Assembly (NCBI RefSeq): GCF_020009625.1
Contig: NZ_JAIHLP010000002.1
Location: 2,604,001 to 2,668,000, forward strand
Direction: 5' to 3'
From: Leifsonia poae
GTDB lineage: Bacteria; Actinomycetota; Actinomycetes; Actinomycetales; Microbacteriaceae
DNA: 64,000 nt
This document shows positions 7,243 to 16,389 of the stretch, piece after piece (positions within the stretch are counted from its first letter, which is position 1; each line of letters opens with the position of its first letter). A program made the translations under genes and the position numbers. The notes beneath the pieces were generated by a model. It ran no database searches. It worked only from the letters and a program-made list of their open reading frames with translations, and was not told the DNA's origin.

Positions 7243-8220
7243 ATGACCGCCGTGACTCCCGCCGACAGCGCGAGCGTGAGCGTCGCCGCCCGGACGAAAC
7301 CGGTCACGACGGTCTACTCCCCGGCCGAGCCGGTGGATGTGCGGGCCACACTGAGCGTGCTCGGCCGCGGTCCGCACGATCCGACGACGCGGTGGGATGC
7401 GCGGGGGGTGTGGCGCACGTTCCGCACCCCGCACGGGTCGGCGACCGTGTGCATCCGGGTGCCCGCCGGCTCGCGGGGCAGCGCCGTGGAAGCAGCCGCG
7501 TGGGGGCCGGGCGCCGAGTGGGCGATCGCTTCGGTTCCTGAGCTGCTTGGCCGCGGCGACGATTGGAGCGGGCTGGATGTGGGCGGCACACCCTTGCTGC
7601 GCGAGAGCCGGCGCCGCAACGCCGGACTGAAACTGATGACGACGGGACGGATGCTGGAGGCCTTGGTCCCGGCCGTCGTGGAGCAACGGGTGACCAGCCT
7701 GGAGGCGTACCGGTCGTGGGCGCGGCTGCTTCGCTGGTACGGCGAACCGGCTCCCGGTCCGGCTCCGGACGGGATGCGCGTCGTGCCGACCTCGGCACAG
7801 TGGCGGGGCATCCCGTCATGGGAGTGGCATCGGGCCGGGGTCGATCCGGGTCGGGCCCGCACGGTGCGTGCCGCGATGGTGGTGGCGGGGTCGCTCGAGC
7901 GGGCGACGGATGCCGCGGAGACGCCGGACGCCGCCGCTCGCGCGCTGCGAACGGTCCCGGGGATCGGAGCGTGGACGGCCGCCGAGACACTGCAGCGCTC
8001 CCACGGCGACCCGGATGCGGTGAGCGTCGGCGACTACCACCTGGCGCACTACGTGGGCGAGGCTCTGATCGGGCGACGCGTCGACGACGACGGAATGTTG
8101 GAGCTGTTGGAGCCGTGGCGCGGCCAGCGGCAACGGGTCATCCGGTTGATCCTCGCCAGCGGGCATCCTTTCGAGCGCCGCGGGCCGCGGGTCGCTCTGC
8201 AGGACCACCGGTGGCACTGA
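7243..8220 (+). CDS. DNA-3-methyladenine glycosylase II-like protein (AlkA, HhH-GPD)
   Basis: 325 residues. The helix-hairpin-helix is LRTVPGIGAWTAAET and the catalytic Asp is Asp264 in SVGDYHLAHYVG, as in AlkA/MPG-type enzymes. The N-terminal 100 residues form a variable domain, and LVPAVVEQRVT marks the start of the catalytic core. It would remove alkylated bases from DNA in base-excision repair. It is divergent from the FAD oxidoreductase with about 80 bases between starts. It has neither an Ada regulatory domain nor the Cys cluster of an EndoIII-type iron-sulfur enzyme. Confidence 0.88.
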   Translation: MTAVTPADSASVSVAARTKPVTTVYSPAEPVDVRATLSVLGRGPHDPTTRWDARGVWRTFRTPHGSATVCIRVPAGSRGSAVEAAAWGPGAEWAIASVPELLGRGDDWSGLDVGGTPLLRESRRRNAGLKLMTTGRMLEALVPAVVEQRVTSLEAYRSWARLLRWYGEPAPGPAPDGMRVVPTSAQWRGIPSWEWHRAGVDPGRARTVRAAMVVAGSLERATDAAETPDAAARALRTVPGIGAWTAAETLQRSHGDPDAVSVGDYHLAHYVGEALIGRRVDDDGMLELLEPWRGQRQRVIRLILASGHPFERRGPRVALQDHRWH

Positions 8221-8293
8221 GCGTCGGGCGGGGCTGCGCGCGCCGATTCGGTGAATGCCCTGTTCGCAGGCGTTCGCGGCCGGCGGTCGCCCG

Positions 8294-8860
8294 CTAGCCG
8301 AGGGTGCCGGTTCGGCGGAGCTCGACGGCGTGCAGTGCGGCCTGCTCGATCCGGAGATCGTGGTTGAGCTCGCGGCAGAGGCTCTGGTAGTGCTCGATCA
8401 TGGCCGGGTAGTAGTCGTTCCACTCGGGCATCGCCTTGCCGCTGCGGGCGGCGATGAGCCTGTCGAGGTAGTAGTCCCAGCTGACCCCGACATCCGCTTC
8501 CTCGGTGAGTGAGCGGAGACGGCGAGCGAACGTCAGTGTCGTGTGTCCGCTCGCTTCGGTGAGATGCCAGTAGACCCGCCACGAATCTCCGGCAGGGCCG
8601 ACATCTGCGGCGAAACGGTGCGGCGCCGCGCATTCGAGGATGGAGACGTTGCCCCATTCGGCGTTCTCTTCGGCGTTCATCCGGAATCGGACAGCCCCGG
8701 TTGAAGGGAGACCGGTGTACTCGCCGATCCACTGCGCCAGTCGTGGTGACCGGGTGAAATACGACCAGACATCGTCGATCGGAGCCTTGAAGATCCTGTC
8801 GAGGACCACGTAGACCCCGTCATCTTTGCGGACGAGTCGTCCTGTTGGTTGCGGCATCAT
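8294..8860 (-). CDS. SRPBCC (AHSA1-like) family protein
   Basis: 188 residues from ATG 8860, placed after a strong GGGAGGT ribosome site; ATG 8857 is also possible. The N-terminal 150 residues have the Bet v1/START-like pattern of the AHSA1 family: LDRIFKAPIDDVWSYFTRSPRLAQWIGEYTGLP followed by alternating strands, with a C-terminal helix at DYYLDRLIAARSG. Such proteins bind hydrophobic ligands or act as polyketide-cyclase-like enzymes; no function can be assigned here. It is convergent with the AlkA-like gene. Confidence 0.8.
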   Translation of the reverse strand: MMPQPTGRLVRKDDGVYVVLDRIFKAPIDDVWSYFTRSPRLAQWIGEYTGLPSTGAVRFRMNAEENAEWGNVSILECAAPHRFAADVGPAGDSWRVYWHLTEASGHTTLTFARRLRSLTEEADVGVSWDYYLDRLIAARSGKAMPEWNDYYPAMIEHYQSLCRELNHDLRIEQAALHAVELRRTGTLG

Positions 8861-9002
8861 TTTGCACCTCCCGCTGTTCCTCACCATAGTCACGTGGTCG
8901 AGGATGCGGCAGTGCGAACCGTGCGAGTATTCTCAGGCCCCTCGCGAAGTGCACATCCGTGTTGCAGGATGCCTTTCGCGTCGAGCGGGACGAGGCCCTG
9001 GG

Positions 9003-10598
9003 TCAGGATTCGAGCACGGCCATGGCCGCGTTGTGTCCGCCGAGACCACTCACCGCGCCGCCCCGCCGGGCTCCGGCGCCGCAGAGCAGGATGCGCTCGT
9101 GCCGGGTGGCGACGCCCCACCGCTGCGCCGGCGTCTCAAGCGGGTCGTCGTCTTCGGCGAACGGCCAGGACAGCGGCCCGTGGAAGATGTTGCCGCCCGG
9201 CATGGCCAGGGCATGCTCGAGGTCGCGGGTGGTCTTCGTCTCGATGCAGGGCATGCCGTTCGCATCGGTGAGCAGGAGGTCTTCGATCGGTTCGGCGAGC
9301 ACCGAATTGAGGGACGAGAGCACGGCGGCCTGAAGCCTGTCGCGGGTGGCCTCGTTGTTCTCATCGTTGAGCCAACGATCGGGTGTGTGCAGCCCGAACA
9401 CGGTGAGTGTCTGAGCACCGGTCGCAGCGAGCTCGGAGTCGAGGATGCTCGGATCGGTGAGCGAGTGGCAGTAGATCTCACAGGGGAGGAGCTCGGGCAT
9501 GACTCCACGCACCGCACCGGCGAATGCCGCCTGTAGCTGGGTGTACGTCTCGTTGATGTGGAACGTTCCGCCGAAGGCCGCCGCCGGATCGACCGAAGCG
9601 TCGCGCAGGCGCGGAAGACGTTCGAGCAGCAGGTTCACCTTCACCTGTGCGCCCTCGGCGGGTGGGCGGGCCGGGTCGGGTTCGTCGCCGAGGAGCCGGT
9701 CGAGCACGTCGGGGGCGACGTTCGCCAGCACGTGCCGGCCGACGACGCGGCGCTCGTGGTTCTTGCGACGGTAGTCGACGATGCCGTTCGGCGAGACCGC
9801 CGTGACCTCGGCGTTCGTCACGAGGCGGGCGCCCGCCTCGCGTGCGGCCCGCGCGAGCTCGGAGGTGACCGTTCCCATGCCGCCGATGGGCACATCCCAG
9901 TCGCCGGTTCCGCCGCCGATCACGTGGTACAGGAAGCAGCGGTTCTGCGCCAGACCCGGGTCGTCGAGACGTGCGAAGGTGCCGATGAGCGCATCCGTGG
10001 CGGCGATACCGCGCACCAGGTCGTTGCTCAGGCGCGATTCGATGAACTCGCCGATCGGGTTCTCGATGAGTGCGTTCCAGAGCTCCTCGTCGCCGACGAG
10101 CGCCTTCGCCTCGCTGCGGGTGAGCAGTGGTTCCGTCACGGTGGGCCAGAGAGACCGCGCCACTCGGGTGGTCGCGGACGAGAAGCGGGTGAACGCCTCG
10201 GCATCGGCGGCGGCGCCGATGCGCCTGAAGGATTCTGCGGTCGCGGCCGGGTCGGCCGTGTCGATGAGGAGACCGATGCCGGTGGGGTCGCTCGGAACCG
10301 GTGTGTACGAGGAGTAGCGGCGCCGGGCGAGGCGGATGCGCAACCCGAGATCGTCGATGATCCGCTGCGGAAGCAGACTGACCAGGTAGGAGTAACGAGA
10401 GAGCCACGCGTCTACCCCGTCGAACGCTTGAGCGCTGACGGCCGCCCCGCCCACGGTGTCGAGGCGCTCGATCACGATCACGCTGAGCCCGGCCTTCGCC
10501 AGATAGGCGGCAGCGGTGAGGCCGTTGTGGCCACCCCCGACGATCACGACGTCGTGGGTGGGCTCCGGATCGGCGTCGGTGGCGGTGACTTCGGTCAT
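9003..10598 (-). CDS. FAD-dependent oxidoreductase, phytoene desaturase/PYROXD2-like
   Basis: 531 residues from ATG 10598 (a GTG two codons upstream is possible). The N-terminal Rossmann motif is VVIVGGGHNGLTAAAYLAKAG with an acidic end at IE, and the C-terminus has the second FAD segment GAGARRGGAVSGLGGHNAA. The overall architecture matches the CrtI/retinol-saturase-like amine oxidase superfamily. No carotenoid genes are nearby, so a role in carotenoid synthesis is unlikely. Substrate unknown; probably cytoplasmic. Confidence 0.82.
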   Translation of the reverse strand: MTEVTATDADPEPTHDVVIVGGGHNGLTAAAYLAKAGLSVIVIERLDTVGGAAVSAQAFDGVDAWLSRYSYLVSLLPQRIIDDLGLRIRLARRRYSSYTPVPSDPTGIGLLIDTADPAATAESFRRIGAAADAEAFTRFSSATTRVARSLWPTVTEPLLTRSEAKALVGDEELWNALIENPIGEFIESRLSNDLVRGIAATDALIGTFARLDDPGLAQNRCFLYHVIGGGTGDWDVPIGGMGTVTSELARAAREAGARLVTNAEVTAVSPNGIVDYRRKNHERRVVGRHVLANVAPDVLDRLLGDEPDPARPPAEGAQVKVNLLLERLPRLRDASVDPAAAFGGTFHINETYTQLQAAFAGAVRGVMPELLPCEIYCHSLTDPSILDSELAATGAQTLTVFGLHTPDRWLNDENNEATRDRLQAAVLSSLNSVLAEPIEDLLLTDANGMPCIETKTTRDLEHALAMPGGNIFHGPLSWPFAEDDDPLETPAQRWGVATRHERILLCGAGARRGGAVSGLGGHNAAMAVLES

Positions 10599-10701
10599 AC
10601 CCACACCCTAGGTCTCCGGATGGCGATCGTTCGAGGGGTCCGGCCGAACAGTGGAGAAGGGACCGAAGCGTTCGCCTGTGGAGGAGTCGTCGGGGCCGGC
10701 G

Positions 10702-11598
10702 CTAGGCGGTGGGGACGGCGCGGGCAAGCGCATCCCGGACCGCGACGAGACCGGGCCTGGCCGCGGAGGCCCGCCTCGCCGACGTGAAGATGGTGCGCTG
10801 AGGTGCGCCGGGAAGGTCGAGCAGCCGAACGCTCGGGCGCTCGCCCGCCCAGACGAGATCGGGGAGGAGCCCGACCGCGTTCCCCGAACGGATGAGCCGG
10901 ATGTGGGCGATGAGGTCGGCCGTCTCGAACCGCACATCCGGTTCGAATCCGGCGGCGCGGCACAACTGCACTGCCCAGGTTCGCGCTGCTGTGCCCTGCG
11001 GCTCCATGACCCAGGGGAGAGTCTCGGTCTCCCGCAGGGAGGTCGCACGCACGCGTGCGTCGCGGTCGACGGAGGAGGCGAGACGGATGGTGTCGGTCGC
11101 CATTTCGATGCGGTCGAGGTCGGGATGGATCCCGCGGGTGCTGCCGGGGTACTGTTCGGCGATCGCGAGGTCGAAGTCGCGGGCCGACACTTCGAAGAGC
11201 CCGCGTTCCGGCTCGCGTTCGGTGACCTCGACGCGCAGGTCGGGGAACTCCTCGGCCAGGATGCTCAGCGCGCGCGGGACGATGGCGTGCGAGGCCGACT
11301 GGAACACGGCGACCCGCACCATGCCGGTCACCGTGGTGAGCGAGGCGGAGAGTTCCGCCTCGGCCTCGTCGAGAAGATCGAGGATGGTGGCGGTGTGCTC
11401 GACGAGGATCTCCGCCTGCGGCGTGAGCTGCACCCTGCGCCCCGCCTTCTCGAGCAGGCGCACGCCCGACTCCCGCTCCAGGGCGGCGAGTTGCTGTGAG
11501 ACGGAGGATGGACTGTAGGAGAGGGCTTCGGCGACGCCGGTGACGGTGCCGCGCACCTTGAGCTCGCGCAGCAGGCGGAGTTTGCGCACGTCGAGCAT
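10702..11598 (-). CDS. LysR-family transcriptional regulator, probably of putA
   Basis: 298 residues. The N-terminal winged HTH (VTGVAEALSYSPSSVSQQLAALERESGVRLLEKAGRRVQLT) is followed by a substrate-binding domain ending in GNAVGLLPDLVW. It is divergent from putA with about 150 bases between starts, the classic arrangement for a LysR regulator and its target. The PutA here has no N-terminal DNA-binding domain, so proline-dependent control by this protein is a reasonable inference. A near-perfect palindrome lies in the shared promoter region. Confidence 0.88.
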   Translation of the reverse strand: MLDVRKLRLLRELKVRGTVTGVAEALSYSPSSVSQQLAALERESGVRLLEKAGRRVQLTPQAEILVEHTATILDLLDEAEAELSASLTTVTGMVRVAVFQSASHAIVPRALSILAEEFPDLRVEVTEREPERGLFEVSARDFDLAIAEQYPGSTRGIHPDLDRIEMATDTIRLASSVDRDARVRATSLRETETLPWVMEPQGTAARTWAVQLCRAAGFEPDVRFETADLIAHIRLIRSGNAVGLLPDLVWAGERPSVRLLDLPGAPQRTIFTSARRASAARPGLVAVRDALARAVPTA

Positions 11599-11621
11599 CT
11601 CGCTCCTTTGTTCAGCTGAAC

Positions 11622-11637
11622 CGAATGATATCGTTCG
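11622..11637. promoter_or_regulatory. Near-palindrome in the LysR-putA intergenic region
   Basis: CGAATGATATCGTTCG is a 16-bp inverted repeat with one mismatched pair, starting 24 bases upstream of the LysR start. Position and symmetry fit a LysR binding site; binding is inferred. Confidence 0.5.
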
Positions 11638-11749
11638 AAAACATTCGCTTTTACTAACGAAAGAATAGCCTCACACTGTTCTGCACAGGCGCAGTTCCCC
11701 ACAATTCGATCGGACCTGAGGCCTCCCCCCACGAGCGAGGAATACAGTC

Positions 11750-14700
11750 GTGAGCATGGTCAATCACACGGATGGCGTCGAACTCCGGCCGTCGCAGCTC
11801 GCGGTCGACGCGGTCGAGTTGGTGCGCACTTGGCTCGCCGTGAGTTCGCCCGCGGATGCGACCGGTGCGAAGCCCCGGGAAGACCCCGCCGCCGCGCGAC
11901 TCGCAGGCGTGCTGAAAGACCCGAACGGGCTCGATTTCGTGGTGGGCTTCGTCGACGGAGTCGCCCGCCCGCAAGACCTGTTCGTCGCCGGCTACAACCT
12001 GCAGAAGGTCGCCAAGAACATCCCCTCCTTCCTGCCGTGGTACATGCGTCTCGCCATCTGGCTGGGTGGCGTCTTCGGCCCGGTGCTGCCGTGGCTCGTC
12101 ATCCCGATCGCTCGCCGTGTGCTGCGCCGGATGGTCGGGCACCTCGTGGTCGACGCGACTCCGCAGAAGCTCGGGCCGGCCATCGCGCACCTGCGCAAAC
12201 CCTCCGACCCGCAGGGCCACGGCGCCCGGCTCAACCTCAACCTGCTCGGCGAGGCGGTGCTCGGCGAGAACGAGGCGGGGCGGCGACTGGAAGGTACCCG
12301 CACACTGCTGGCCCGGGATGACGTGGACTACGTCTCCATCAAGGTCTCATCGATCGCCTCGCAGCTGTCGATGTGGTCGTTCGACGAGACGGTCGAACGC
12401 GTGGTGGAACTGCTGACACCGCTCTACCAGCTCGCCGCAGCGTCGCCCACGCCCAAATTCATCAACCTCGACATGGAGGAGTATCGCGACCTCGACCTCA
12501 CGGTCGCGGTGTTCGCCGGCATCCTCGGCAAACCGCAGTTCGCCGGGCTCGAGGCCGGGATCGTGCTGCAGACCTACCTGCCCGACGCCCTCGACGCTCT
12601 GCAGACCCTCACCGAGTGGGCGACGCAACGACGCATGGCCGGCGGTGCGCCCATCAAGGTCCGTGTGGTCAAGGGCGCCAATCTGGCGATGGAGCGGGTG
12701 GATGCGGCGATCCACGACTGGCCGCTCGCCACCTACGAGAGCAAGCAGGCCACCGACACCAACTACAAGCGCGTGCTCGACTGGGCACTCACCCCGGAGC
12801 ACACCGCGTCTGTGAAGATCGGTGTGGCCGGGCACAACCTGTTCGACGTGGCCTTCGCCTGGCTGCTCGCCTCCCGTCGCGGCGTCACAGACCGGATCGA
12901 CTTCGAGATGCTTCTCGGCATGGCGACCGCCCAGGCCGAAGCCGTGAAGAAGACCGTCGGCGCGCTGCTGCTCTACACGCCGGTGGTCGATCCGGCCGAG
13001 TTCGATGTCGCCATCTCATACCTGATCCGCCGTCTCGAGGAGAACGCGAGCCAGGAGAATTTCATGTCCGCGGTCTTCGAGCTGGAGACGAACGCGACGC
13101 TCTTCGAGCGCGAGAAGCAGCGGTTCCTGCTGTCGATCGCCGACCTCGAAGCGGATCGCAGCCCGCGCGGTGTGGCGCCGCTGCCCAACCGGCGACAGGA
13201 CCGCGCGCGCGAATGGGAGGACGCCGAAGCCTTCACGCGCCCGCCCGCCGAACCGCAGAACGAGACGACGCCAGACGCCGGACTCACCAATGTCGTGCTG
13301 GGGCTGACCCGCGGGTCGGCCGGGCTCGAGACGCCGTCCGCGACAGGCTTCCGCAACGCGGCGGACACCGACCCGTCGCTTGCGGCGAACCGGGTCTGGG
13401 GGCGCAAGATCCTCCAGCGCTCGACGGCGACGGAGCTCGGACGCGAAACGATCGCGGCGGCTGCAGTGACCGACGCGACGGCGCTCGAGGCGCTCATCCG
13501 CACCGTGAAGGTGAACGGCGAGGCGTGGGGGCAGCGCAGCGGATTCGACCGCGCGGCCGTGCTCGACCGGGCCGGCCTCGCGCTCGCGGCCAACCGTGAC
13601 CGCCTCATCGAGATCATGGCGGCCGAAACCGGTAAGACCATCGCGGAGGCCGACCCCGAGGTCAGCGAAGCGATCGACTTCGCCCACTACTATGCGAAAC
13701 TCGCCCGCGACCTCGACACGGTTCAGGGCGCACGGTTCGTACCCTCCGCGCTCACCGTCGTCACACCGCCCTGGAATTTCCCGGTGGCGATTCCCGCCGG
13801 GTCGGTGCTCTCGGCGCTCGCCGCGGGAAGCGGCGTCATCATCAAACCGGCGCATCAGGCCAAGCGCACGGGTGCGGTGATGGTCGAAGCGCTGTGGGAG
13901 GCCGGCATCCCGCGCGAGCTGCTCGCCCTCGTGGATGTGGCCGAGAACGAACTCGGGCAGCGACTGATCGCCGACCCACGGGTCGATCGGGTGCTTCTGA
14001 CCGGCGCTTACGAGACGGCCAAACTCTTCCGATCGTGGCGGGCCGACCTCCCCCTGCTCGCAGAGACCAGCGGCAAGAACGCCATCATCGTCACGCCGAG
14101 CGCGGACTACGATCTCGCCGTCTCCGACATCGTGAAGAGCGCCTTCGGGCACGCCGGGCAGAAATGCTCGGCTGCCAGCCTCGTCATCCTCGTCGGGTCG
14201 GTGGCGAGATCCGAACGGTTCCGCAACCAGCTCATCGACGCGACGACGAGCCTGCGCGTGGGTTACCCCCACGACCCGACCACGCTGATGGGGCCGCTGA
14301 TCGAGCCGGCGAGCGGCAAGCTGCTGCACGCCCTCACGGCGCTGGGCGCCACCGAGGAATGGCTCGTGCAGCCCAAGCAGCTCGACGACACAGGGCGACT
14401 CTGGTCGCCCGGCGTGCGAGCGGGGGTCGCCCCGGGATCGTACTTCCACCTCACGGAGTTCTTCGGCCCGGTGCTCGGCATCATGACGGCGAAGAACCTC
14501 GACGAAGCGATCCGCTACCAGAACGCCATCGAATACGGACTCACCGCGGGGCTGCATTCGCTCGACACCGACGAGCTCGCGCACTGGCTCGACACGGTGG
14601 AGGCCGGCAACCTCTACGTGAACCGAGGCATCACCGGCGCGATCGTGCAGCGGCAACCGTTCGGCGGCTGGAAGCGCTCTTCCGTGGGCGCCGGCACGAA

Positions 14701-15376
14701 AGCCGGAGGCCCGAACTCTCTGATGGGACTCGGCTCATGGGAGCCCGAGACCGGCACATCGAGCGCGAGCCTCCACCTGCGCGGGCTCGACCGCAAGGTG
14801 ACCCAGCTCATCGAATCCGGGCAATCTTCGATGGACTACACGGCATTCGACCTCGTGCGGCGGTCGGCGCTCAGCGACACCATCGCGGCGGCGACAGAGT
14901 TCGACACCGTCAAAGACGTGTCGGGCGTCGGTGCGGAGCGCAACCTGTTCCGCTATCGGCCCGTCCCGGTCGCCATCCGCCTCTCAGAAGGAGAAGACCT
15001 GCCGCCCCTGCTGCGGATCCTGGCCGCGGGAACGGTGGCCAAAGCCTCCTTCACCGTCAGCAGCGCGATCAAGCTACCGCGCCCGGTGCACCAGGTGCTG
15101 CGGGAGCGGGACATCCCCGTGACGATCGAAGACGACGCGAAATGGCTCGGCCGGGTCGGCTCGGGAACGGTCGGAACGCACCGCATCCGGCTCATCGGCG
15201 GAGACAAGGTCGCGCTCGCCGAAGCGCTGGGTGGCACACCCGACGTCGCGGTCTACGCCAACCCGGTCACCGCGTCGGGCCGCGTCGAAATGCTCACCTT
15301 TCTGCACGAGCAGTCGATCTCGATCACCGCGCACCGCTTCGGCAACCCGTCCCGGCTCTCCGACAGTGTCATCTGA
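11750..15376 (+). CDS. putA: Bifunctional proline dehydrogenase / L-glutamate gamma-semialdehyde dehydrogenase PutA
   Basis: 1208 residues from GTG 11750. The N-terminal third is the FAD proline dehydrogenase barrel (LLGEAVLGENEAGRRL, YVSIKVSS, FINLDMEEYRDLDL, VRVVKGANLAMERV). The middle is an aldehyde dehydrogenase: VTPPWNFPVAIPAGSV, catalytic base Glu772 in AETSGKN and nucleophile Cys806 in GQKCSAAS, ending with QRQPFGGWKRSSVGAGTKAGGP. A C-terminal domain of about 190 residues follows. It converts proline to glutamate via pyrroline-5-carboxylate. The absence of a ribbon-helix-helix N-terminus means it is not self-regulating. It also accepts the product of RocD, encoded 7 kb downstream. Confidence 0.95.
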   Translation: MSMVNHTDGVELRPSQLAVDAVELVRTWLAVSSPADATGAKPREDPAAARLAGVLKDPNGLDFVVGFVDGVARPQDLFVAGYNLQKVAKNIPSFLPWYMRLAIWLGGVFGPVLPWLVIPIARRVLRRMVGHLVVDATPQKLGPAIAHLRKPSDPQGHGARLNLNLLGEAVLGENEAGRRLEGTRTLLARDDVDYVSIKVSSIASQLSMWSFDETVERVVELLTPLYQLAAASPTPKFINLDMEEYRDLDLTVAVFAGILGKPQFAGLEAGIVLQTYLPDALDALQTLTEWATQRRMAGGAPIKVRVVKGANLAMERVDAAIHDWPLATYESKQATDTNYKRVLDWALTPEHTASVKIGVAGHNLFDVAFAWLLASRRGVTDRIDFEMLLGMATAQAEAVKKTVGALLLYTPVVDPAEFDVAISYLIRRLEENASQENFMSAVFELETNATLFEREKQRFLLSIADLEADRSPRGVAPLPNRRQDRAREWEDAEAFTRPPAEPQNETTPDAGLTNVVLGLTRGSAGLETPSATGFRNAADTDPSLAANRVWGRKILQRSTATELGRETIAAAAVTDATALEALIRTVKVNGEAWGQRSGFDRAAVLDRAGLALAANRDRLIEIMAAETGKTIAEADPEVSEAIDFAHYYAKLARDLDTVQGARFVPSALTVVTPPWNFPVAIPAGSVLSALAAGSGVIIKPAHQAKRTGAVMVEALWEAGIPRELLALVDVAENELGQRLIADPRVDRVLLTGAYETAKLFRSWRADLPLLAETSGKNAIIVTPSADYDLAVSDIVKSAFGHAGQKCSAASLVILVGSVARSERFRNQLIDATTSLRVGYPHDPTTLMGPLIEPASGKLLHALTALGATEEWLVQPKQLDDTGRLWSPGVRAGVAPGSYFHLTEFFGPVLGIMTAKNLDEAIRYQNAIEYGLTAGLHSLDTDELAHWLDTVEAGNLYVNRGITGAIVQRQPFGGWKRSSVGAGTKAGGPNSLMGLGSWEPETGTSSASLHLRGLDRKVTQLIESGQSSMDYTAFDLVRRSALSDTIAAATEFDTVKDVSGVGAERNLFRYRPVPVAIRLSEGEDLPPLLRILAAGTVAKASFTVSSAIKLPRPVHQVLRERDIPVTIEDDAKWLGRVGSGTVGTHRIRLIGGDKVALAEALGGTPDVAVYANPVTASGRVEMLTFLHEQSISITAHRFGNPSRLSDSVI

Positions 15377-15415
15377 CCGGTTTCGTGCGGCCGACGCGCC
15401 CCGTAGCCTGAAAGC

Positions 15416-16243
15416 ATGACGATCCCCTCGATAGCCCTCAACAGTGGAACCCGCATCCCCCAGATCGGCCTCGGCACCTGGCCGCTCGACGACGCAGAAG
15501 TCGAACGCGCGATCATCGAAGCGGTGACCATCGGCTACCGGCACGTCGACACGGCCGCCAAATACGGCAACGAGGTAGGCGTCGGCCGCGGAGTGCGCGC
15601 CAGCGGGATCCCCCGCGAAGAGATCTTCGTCACCACCAAACTCGACGGCGGTTACCAGGGCGACGACCGGGCCATCGCCGGGCTCGACGCCTCACTCGGC
15701 CGGCTCGGGCTGGACTATGTGGACCTGCTGCTCATCCACTGGCCGCTCCCCGAACGCAACGAATACGTGTCGACCTGGCAGACGTACGAAAAGCTCCTCG
15801 CCGCCGGCAAAACCCGCGCGATCGGCGTCTCCAACTTCAAACCGGCGCACCTCGACCGGCTGAACGCCGAAACCGGAACGGTGCCGGCGGTCAACCAGAT
15901 CCAGCTCAGCCCCGCCATCACCCGGCAGGAACAACGCCGCTACGACACCGAGCACGGCATCGTCACCGAATCGTGGAGCCCGCTCGGCGCCGGAAGCGAC
16001 TTGCTCGACGCACCAGTGCTCGCCGAGATCGCGCGCAAATACGAGAAGACCCCCGGTCAGGTCGTTCTCCGCTGGCATCTCGACAACGGTCTGGTGGTCA
16101 TCCCCAAGACGAAGACGCCGCAGCGCCTCGCCGAAAACCTCGACGTCTTCGACTTCACCCTCGACGCCGACGACCTCGCGGCCATCGCCACTCTCGACCA
16201 GGGCGACCAGGCCGGCGTCGACTCCGACACCTCCGGACACTGA
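15416..16243 (+). CDS. Aldo/keto reductase (2,5-diketogluconate reductase type)
   Basis: 275 residues. The catalytic tetrad is visible: Asp and Tyr in HVDTAAKYGNE, Lys in FVTTKL and His in LLIHWP. The NADPH-binding C-terminal segment is VVIPKTKTPQRLAENLDVFDF. It reduces small carbonyl compounds in the cytoplasm; the substrate is unknown. It starts 39 bases after putA and may be transcribed with it. The stop codon sits inside the first unit of a tandem repeat. Confidence 0.9.
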   Translation: MTIPSIALNSGTRIPQIGLGTWPLDDAEVERAIIEAVTIGYRHVDTAAKYGNEVGVGRGVRASGIPREEIFVTTKLDGGYQGDDRAIAGLDASLGRLGLDYVDLLLIHWPLPERNEYVSTWQTYEKLLAAGKTRAIGVSNFKPAHLDRLNAETGTVPAVNQIQLSPAITRQEQRRYDTEHGIVTESWSPLGAGSDLLDAPVLAEIARKYEKTPGQVVLRWHLDNGLVVIPKTKTPQRLAENLDVFDFTLDADDLAAIATLDQGDQAGVDSDTSGH

Positions 16244-16304
16244 CACCCCCGCGAGGACGCTGACACCCCGAGGACATTGACACCCCCGAGGACATTGACA
16301 CCCC
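16235..16304. repeat. Four copies of a 17-18 bp tandem repeat over a stop codon
   Basis: Units start at 16235, 16253, 16270 and 16288, with consensus GAGGACATTGACACCCC. The first unit contains the stop codon and last two codons of the aldo/keto reductase gene, so the downstream units look like duplicated copies of the gene end. Confidence 0.88.
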
Positions 16305-16389
16305 AAGGTCGCTCGCGCACCCGGCCGAGCGGGTACGGCGGCGGATGCGGCACGAACCGACGCGCGCATCCGCCCATAAACTGGGCGAC

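Noticed and set aside
10930..10945. tRNA-like T-arm sequence GGTTCGAATCC
   Set aside because: It lies inside the LysR coding region (encoding GFEPDVRF on the minus strand), with no acceptor, D or anticodon arms around it.
13016..14656. Minus-strand open frame inside putA (546 codons)
   Set aside because: It is a shadow of the PutA gene in high-GC DNA and has no recognisable domain.
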